NCBI GenBank assembly: GCA_947457975.1
Contig: CANGYC010000055.1
Coordinates: 1 to 11,085 of the forward strand
Length of the DNA: 11,085 nucleotides
Source: Comamonadaceae bacterium
Lineage (GTDB): Bacteria > Pseudomonadota > Gammaproteobacteria > Burkholderiales > Burkholderiaceae_C
Direction: 5' to 3'
The position numbers and the translations under genes were made by a program. Shown here piece by piece: positions 7,643 to 11,085 of this stretch. Each line of letters begins with the position of its first letter. Position 1 is the stretch's first letter. Under the pieces are notes generated by a model that saw nothing but the letters and a program-made list of their open reading frames with translations, did no database searches and was not told the origin of the DNA.

Positions 7643-8938
7643 TTGCCTGACTCACTCTTGAATTCCCCAGAGGTGGCCATCATTGGTGGTGGCCCGGCCG
7701 GCCTCATGGCCGCACAGGTGCTGGTGCGTGGGGGCGCGCACGTGCGCGTGTACGACGCCATGCCCTCGGTGGGCCGCAAGTTCCTGCTGGCGGGCCGCGG
7801 CGGCCTGAATCTCACGCACTCTGAGCCCGCCGACCGCTTTGCGACCCGCTACGGTGAGGCGCAGGCCCAGGTCAGCGCCTGGCTGGCGGGCTTTGGCAGC
7901 ACCGAGGTCTGTCAGTGGGCCCAGGCGCTGGGCACCGAGACTTTTGTCGGAACCTCTGGCAGGGTGTTTCCCAAGGACATGAAGGCCGCCCCGCTGCTGC
8001 GTGCCTGGCTGCACGAGCTGCGCCTGGCCGGGGTGCGGTTTTCCATGCGCCACCGCTGGACGGGCTGGAGCGAGGCGGGCGAACTGCGGTTCGACACCCC
8101 CACGGGTGAGCGCCGGGTGAGCGCGGACGTGGTCTTGCTCGCCCTGGGCGGCGGCAGCTGGGCCCGGCTGGGCTCCGACGGGGCCTGGGTGCCCTGGCTG
8201 GCTGCGCGGGGTGTGGCGGTGTCGCCCCTGCGCCCCTCCAACAGCGGTTTTGACGTGGCGGGCGCGAATGGCCAAGGCTGGAGTGACTTTTTTCGAAGCC
8301 GTTTTGCGGGCCAGCCCTTCAAGTCGGTGGCCCTGCGCTTTTCGGATGCCCGGGGTCGGCGTTTTGCCCGCAAGGGGGAGTTTGTCGCCACCGACACAGG
8401 GGTTGAGGGCAGCCTGATTTATGCCGCCTCGGCCCTGCTGCGCGACGAGATCGAGGCCAGCGGTCATGCCACTTTTTAGCTGGACCTGCTGCCCGACCGC
8501 AGCGCTGACGAGGTGCTGGCCGAGGTGCGCCGGCCCCGAGGCTCGCGCTCCCTGTCGTCCCACCTGAAAAGCCGGCTGCGGCTGGACGGCATCAAGTCGG
8601 CGCTGCTGCACGAACTGCTCGAGCCGGCCGACTGGCAAGACCCGGTGCGGCTGGCCCAGGCCATCAAGGGCCTGCCGGTGGTGCTCAAGGCAGCGCGTCC
8701 GCTGGACGAGGCCATCAGCAGCGCCGGCGGCGTGGGCTGGGCCGGTTTAGACGACTCGCTGCGTCTGCGCGCCGGCCCGCCTGCGCACCAGGCGGTGTTT
8801 TGCGCCGGCGAGATGCTCGACTGGGAAGCGCCCACCGGCGGCTACCTGCTCACGGCCTGCCTGGCCAGCGGTGTGCGAGCCGGGGAGGGCGCGCTGCAAC
8901 ACTGGCGGGCGCTGCAGTCTGCGTTATCCGAGGCTTGA
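7643..8938 (+). pseudogene. TIGR03862/HI0933 (BaiN-like) family flavoprotein, interrupted by in-frame TAG at 8477-8479
   Basis: The intact protein would be about 431 residues of an FAD-dependent oxidoreductase family whose substrate is unknown to me. The first 278 codons carry the Rossmann dinucleotide motif IIGGGPAGLMAA (residues 13-24), the family signature GRKFLLAGRGGLNLTHSE, GRVFPKDMKA, ALGGGSWARLGSDGAW and TGVEGSLIY. Codon 279 is TAG. The same frame then continues to 8938 with LDLLPDRS, RPRGSRSLSSHL, RPLDEAISSAGGV and the C-terminal FAD-closing block AGEMLDWEAPTGGYLLTACLASG. One substitution (for example from CAG, TGG or TTG) explains this; an indel does not, because the frame is unchanged. 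The truncated product lacks part of the FAD site and is probably inactive. The start is uncertain: no ATG is available, and TTG 7643 has a weak CGGAA upstream, 25 bases after the helicase stop. Confidence 0.85.
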
Positions 8939-8941
8939 GCC

Positions 8942-9247
8942 ATGATTGTTCGTTTCCACATTGATGAATTCCAGCGCGGCCAGTTCGACTACCGCGTCAC
9001 GCACGAAGGCCTGGACCTGTTTGCTGATGCGGGGCTGGCGAGCCTGGAGGCCTGCCTGTTCGCGGCCCTGGATGGGCTGGGTGCTGACGCGCTGGCGGCC
9101 GAGGTGGCCTTCAAGGGCGTGGTCAGCGGCACCTACCCCTTGGGCTCGATCGCGGCCATGCCTGCGCAAATTGCAGAGCATGCACGCCACACCACCGAGG
9201 CCATCGAGGAGGTGCTGCGCGAGGCCGGCGGCCTGCAGCGCAGCTGA
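8942..9247 (+). CDS. Small protein of unknown function (101 aa)
   Basis: I do not recognise this family. It is a 101-residue, soluble-looking acidic protein with no signal peptide, membrane helix or cysteine pair. It begins MIVRFHIDEFQRGQFDYRV and has a likely helical, alanine-rich middle (LADAGLASLEACLFAALDGLG in outline) and an acidic C-terminal helix ending EAIEEVLREAGG. A GAGG Shine-Dalgarno (8930-8933) lies eight bases before the ATG. The start is three bases after the stop of the flavoprotein frame, so translation is probably coupled to it. Codon use matches its neighbours. A strong terminator follows, making it the last gene of the operon. It is probably a real gene, on the basis of its Shine-Dalgarno, spacing and terminator; function is unknown. 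Confidence 0.75.
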   Translation: MIVRFHIDEFQRGQFDYRVTHEGLDLFADAGLASLEACLFAALDGLGADALAAEVAFKGVVSGTYPLGSIAAMPAQIAEHARHTTEAIEEVLREAGGLQRS

Positions 9248-9269
9248 AACACGCTGCGGCCCCGCCCAG

Positions 9270-9299
9270 AAAAAAGGAGAGCACGCGGCTCTCCTTTTT
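9270..9299. terminator. Bidirectional intrinsic terminator shared by the plus-strand operon and ffs
   Basis: There is a perfect stem GGAGAGC / GCTCTCC (9276-9282, 9288-9294) with loop ACGCG. It is flanked by six A on the left and five T on the right, so the full pairing reaches 12 bp. Rightward it ends the operon finishing at 9247. Leftward its T-run (complement of 9270-9275) ends the 4.5S RNA transcript. It works equally well on both strands by inspection. Confidence 0.92.
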
Positions 9300-9308
9300 C
9301 ATGAATAG

Positions 9309-9405
9309 GTGACGAGCCTGACCCCGGCACTGACTCCACAGTTAGGGCTGCTTGGTTCCCCACCTGACCCGGTTGGCCGCTTCGCCATGCGGGAAGGCCC
9401 GTCAC
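9309..9405 (-). ncRNA. ffs: 4.5S signal recognition particle RNA (small type)
   Basis: The 4.5S RNA binds Ffh to form the bacterial signal recognition particle, which targets nascent inner-membrane proteins. On the minus strand the apical domain reads GGTCAGGTGG-GGAA-CCAAGCAGCC (9366-9345 or close to it). This is the conserved Ffh-binding hairpin, with its GGAA tetraloop at 9359-9356 and the AGCAG side of the asymmetric loop. The ends close the rod: GTGACGGGCCT at the 5' side pairs with AGGCTCGTCAC at the 3' side over 11 bp with one G-U pair. This gives about 97 nt, the usual size for the small proteobacterial form. A promoter sits directly upstream and an intrinsic terminator downstream. The exact ends are inferred from the terminal helix. 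Confidence 0.93.
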
Positions 9406-9410
9406 GGTTG

Positions 9411-9458
9411 ATTGTAAGTCGCCGGGCCTGCTCTTCAGGGCTTGCGGGCGTGTTTTTT
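9411..9458 (-). promoter_or_regulatory. Promoter of ffs
   Basis: On the minus strand a -10 box TACAAT (9411-9416, five of six) ends six bases before the predicted RNA 5' end. A partial -35 box CTGAAG (9433-9438) lies 16 bases upstream of it. A run of six A (9453-9458) falls at about -48 to -53, where an UP element would contact RNA polymerase alpha subunits. This fits a strong constitutive promoter for a stable RNA. The -35 match is weak. Confidence 0.65.
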
Positions 9459-9521
9459 CGCTCGGGTGTGGCCTGCCATGTTCTGGCCAGCCACCAGGGC
9501 AGCCCGAGCACGGCAGCGTCT

Positions 9522-9527
9522 TAGAAT
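9522..9527 (+). promoter_or_regulatory. Candidate -10 box of dnaX, placed so that the mRNA may be leaderless
   Basis: TAGAAT matches the -10 consensus at five of six positions and ends six bases before the A of the dnaX ATG. Transcription would therefore begin at or next to the start codon. No Shine-Dalgarno is visible before the ATG and no clear -35 box is present. The start codon itself is secure because MSYLVLARKYRP is the canonical DnaX N-terminus. Confidence 0.45.
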
Positions 9528-9533
9528 CGGTCG

Positions 9534-11085
9534 ATGTCTTACCTCGTCCTGGCCCGCAAGTACCGACCCAAGAGCTTTTCTGAAATGGTCGGGCAGATGC
9601 ACGTGGTGCAGGCCCTGGGCAACGCCCTTGAAACCCAACGCCTGCACCATGCCTACCTGTTCACGGGCACGCGCGGGGTGGGCAAGACCACGGTCTCCCG
9701 TATCCTGGCCAAGTCCCTCAATTGCCTGGGGGCCGACGGGCAGGGCGGCATCACCGCCACGCCCTGCGGTGTGTGCCAGGCCTGCAGTGACATCGATGCC
9801 GGCCGCTTCGTCGACTACACCGAACTCGACGCCGCCTCCAACCGAGGTGTTGATGAGATCGCCCAGCTGCTGGAGCAGGCGGTCTACAAGCCGGTGGTGG
9901 GGCGCTTCAAGGTCTTCATGATCGACGAGGTGCACATGCTCACCAACACGGCCTTCAATGCCATGTTGAAGACCCTGGAGGAGCCACCGGCCTACCTCAA
10001 ATTCGTGCTGGCCACCACGGACCCGCAAAAGGTGCCGGCTACCGTGCTCTCCCGTTGCCTGCAGTTCAATCTGCGGCCCATGGCTCCGGAGACCATCGTG
10101 GAGCACCTGGTGGCCGTGCTGGCCACCGAACAGATTCCTGCCGAGCTGCCGGCCTTGCGCCTTTTGGCGCGTGCCGCCCGCGGCTCGATGCGCGATGCGC
10201 TCTCGCTGACCGACCAAGCCATTGCCTTCGGTTCGGGCCGGCTGGAGGAGGCGGGTGTGCGCCATATGCTGGGCAGCGTGGACCGCAGCCATGTGTTTCA
10301 GCTGCTGCACGCGCTGGCGCAGGGCGATGGCCGCCGCGTGGTCGAGCTCAGCGACACCCTGCGCATCAATGGCCTGAGCGCGGCCTCCACCCTGGAAGAG
10401 ATGAGCATGGTCCTGCAGCGCATGGCCGTGCTGCAGGCCGTGCCCGGCCACACCGATGCCGCTGATGCCGCCGATGCCGAGCAGGCCGAGATGGCGGCCC
10501 TGGCGCAGCAGATGCCGCCCGATGAAACCCAGCTGCTCTACAGCCTGTGCCTGCACGGGCGTGGTGAACTTGGCCTGGCGCCGGACGAGTACGCTGCCCT
10601 GACCATGGTGCTGCTGCGCCTGCTGGCCTTCAAGAAGCCTGGTCAGGCGGCCGCGGCGCCTTCGACTGAGCGAACCCAACTGGCAGGGGGTGCCGTCGAG
10701 CCCCCAAAAAAGCCGCTTCCTGAGCCGTCTGCGGCTGCGGCTTCCTCACACTCACGGGCAGCCAGCCCTGCTTCGCCGTCTTCACGGGCAGCCAGCCCTG
10801 CATCGCCGTCCGTGCAGGCCGCCCGTTCTCCGCTGCCTGCAGAGCCAGAGCACCGTGCTGCGCCTGCCAAACCCGCGCCCGTGCCGCCCTGGGAAGCTGA
10901 GCCCGAACACATCACGGCCGTGGACGAGGCCTCTGACCTGCCTCTGGATGAACCCGCGCTGGCGCCCGCACCGCAGCCGTCCCCCACAGCCCGGCCGCCG
11001 CAAGTGGCTCTGCAGACCACCGCCCTGGGCGAGGTCTGGGCGGGCTGGGTGCAGCGGCTGCTCAAGGCCGAACTGATCAGCGCCC
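9534..11085 (+). CDS. dnaX: DNA polymerase III subunits tau and gamma (partial, C-terminal end outside window)
   Basis: DnaX is the ATPase of the clamp loader. Full-length tau also links polymerase cores and the DnaB helicase. The 517 visible codons begin MSYLVLARKYRPKSFSEMVGQ. Motifs are Walker A TGTRGVGKT (Lys51), a zinc-binding cysteine cluster (LNC ... CGVCQAC), Walker B MIDEVHML (Asp131, Glu132), sensor 1 FVLATTDPQKVP and the arginine-finger motif SRC (173-175). Domain III is followed from about residue 375 by a Pro/Ala/Ser-rich linker containing a 10-residue tandem duplication. The domain V-type block LGEVWAGWVQRLLKAELISA then begins at the window edge. A slippery heptamer at 10706-10712 should give a 396-residue gamma form. 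The frame is intact throughout. The gene is divergent from ffs; the same adjacency of SRP RNA and dnaX is known in Bacillus subtilis. Confidence 0.97.
   Translation, partial: MSYLVLARKYRPKSFSEMVGQMHVVQALGNALETQRLHHAYLFTGTRGVGKTTVSRILAKSLNCLGADGQGGITATPCGVCQACSDIDAGRFVDYTELDAASNRGVDEIAQLLEQAVYKPVVGRFKVFMIDEVHMLTNTAFNAMLKTLEEPPAYLKFVLATTDPQKVPATVLSRCLQFNLRPMAPETIVEHLVAVLATEQIPAELPALRLLARAARGSMRDALSLTDQAIAFGSGRLEEAGVRHMLGSVDRSHVFQLLHALAQGDGRRVVELSDTLRINGLSAASTLEEMSMVLQRMAVLQAVPGHTDAADAADAEQAEMAALAQQMPPDETQLLYSLCLHGRGELGLAPDEYAALTMVLLRLLAFKKPGQAAAAPSTERTQLAGGAVEPPKKPLPEPSAAAASSHSRAASPASPSSRAASPASPSVQAARSPLPAEPEHRAAPAKPAPVPPWEAEPEHITAVDEASDLPLDEPALAPAPQPSPTARPPQVALQTTALGEVWAGWVQRLLKAELISA
10685..10743 (+). 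other. Programmed -1 ribosomal frameshift site in dnaX (gamma subunit)
   Basis: The heptamer A AAA AAG lies at 10706-10712 and is phased as CCA AAA AAG in the tau frame, the same heptamer and phase as E. coli dnaX. After a -1 slip the ribosome reads GCC GCT TCC TGA, with the stop at 10721-10723, giving a protein of 396 residues. A Shine-Dalgarno-like AGGGGGTG (10685-10692) lies 13-15 bases upstream. Downstream, AGCCG-TCTG-CGGCT (10723-10736) can form a hairpin, nested in a second pairing of 10710-10716 with 10737-10743. Heptamer and stop are seen directly; which structure stimulates slippage is inference. Confidence 0.82.
10752..10811 (+). repeat. Tandem direct repeat, 2 x 30 bp, in the dnaX linker
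   Basis: Two adjacent 30-bp units starting TCACGGGCAGCCAGCCCTGC differ at only two positions. They encode SRAASPASPS twice in the flexible Pro/Ala/Ser linker of tau. The period is a multiple of three, so the frame is kept. This looks like a recent in-frame duplication. Confidence 0.9.

Noticed and set aside
5638..7815. A 725-codon open frame on the minus strand, opposite the AddA-like gene
   Set aside because: It is a shadow of GC-rich codon bias. The composition is low-information (Gln/Gly/His/Arg-rich), no domain is recognisable, and the plus strand carries all helicase and nuclease motifs.
8513..8938. A separate gene starting at GTG 8513
   Set aside because: It is in the same frame as the upstream flavoprotein and carries the C-terminal half of the same family. 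There is no ribosome-binding site, so it is the remainder of the interrupted gene.
9435..10679. A 414-codon minus-strand open frame opposite dnaX and its upstream region
   Set aside because: It is antisense to a certain dnaX with intact motifs, has no ribosome-binding site or recognisable domain, and is His/Gln/Gly-rich as expected of a shadow frame.
10686..10705. G5 / C5 inverted repeat just before the dnaX slippery site
   Set aside because: It has a 10-base loop and would be melted by the ribosome at the slip site. The G-run is more plausibly the Shine-Dalgarno-like stimulator. It is followed by A rather than T, so it is not a terminator.
1..11085. Mobile elements, prophage, CRISPR, toxin-antitoxin or defence genes
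   Set aside because: I saw no transposase, integrase, regular spaced repeats, terminal inverted repeats or small toxin-antitoxin pairs. The helicase-nuclease pair is best explained as housekeeping AddAB-type repair rather than a defence system.

Overview
This window looks like a stretch of chromosome from a GC-rich betaproteobacterium, most likely Burkholderiales and plausibly Comamonadaceae. That is inferred from the GC-rich codon use, from Rho, thioredoxin and DnaX sequences of proteobacterial type, and from the gene order rho - trxA - AddAB-like pair - flavoprotein - ffs - dnaX. It reads as core genome. I see no insertion sequence, prophage gene, tRNA, CRISPR array or defence cassette.

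Layout. Positions 1-1086 (minus) hold the first 362 codons of rho, cut by the window edge. Its leader (1087-1226) has an extended -10 box, a very C-rich, G-poor tract and a small hairpin before the Shine-Dalgarno. Thioredoxin trxA (1355-1687, minus) precedes rho and ends in an intrinsic terminator. A 99-bp divergent spacer with a perfect inverted repeat separates trxA from a plus-strand operon. That operon holds an AddB-like nuclease with an iron-sulfur staple (1787-4321), overlapping by ATGA an AddA-like helicase-nuclease (4318-7617). Next come a TIGR03862/HI0933-type flavoprotein gene (7643-8938) broken by one in-frame TAG, and a small unknown gene (8942-9247). A bidirectional terminator (9270-9299) closes this operon and also ends the 4.5S signal-recognition-particle RNA gene ffs, which I find on the minus strand at about 9309-9405 with its own promoter. 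dnaX (9534 to the window end, plus) starts about 130 bp from ffs, divergently, and is cut after 517 codons.

How the genes relate. Most are housekeeping information-processing genes: transcription termination (Rho), thiol redox (TrxA), double-strand-break end processing (AddAB-like), protein targeting (4.5S RNA) and replisome clamp loading (DnaX). The most notable finding is inside dnaX. An A AAA AAG slippery heptamer lies in the correct frame, with a Shine-Dalgarno-like element upstream, pairing potential downstream and a -1-frame TGA three codons later. This is the arrangement that produces the short gamma subunit in Escherichia coli. Second is the single nonsense codon in an otherwise well-preserved flavoprotein gene. 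I found no convincing new multi-gene system; the interest lies in regulatory and recoding signals within a conserved neighbourhood.
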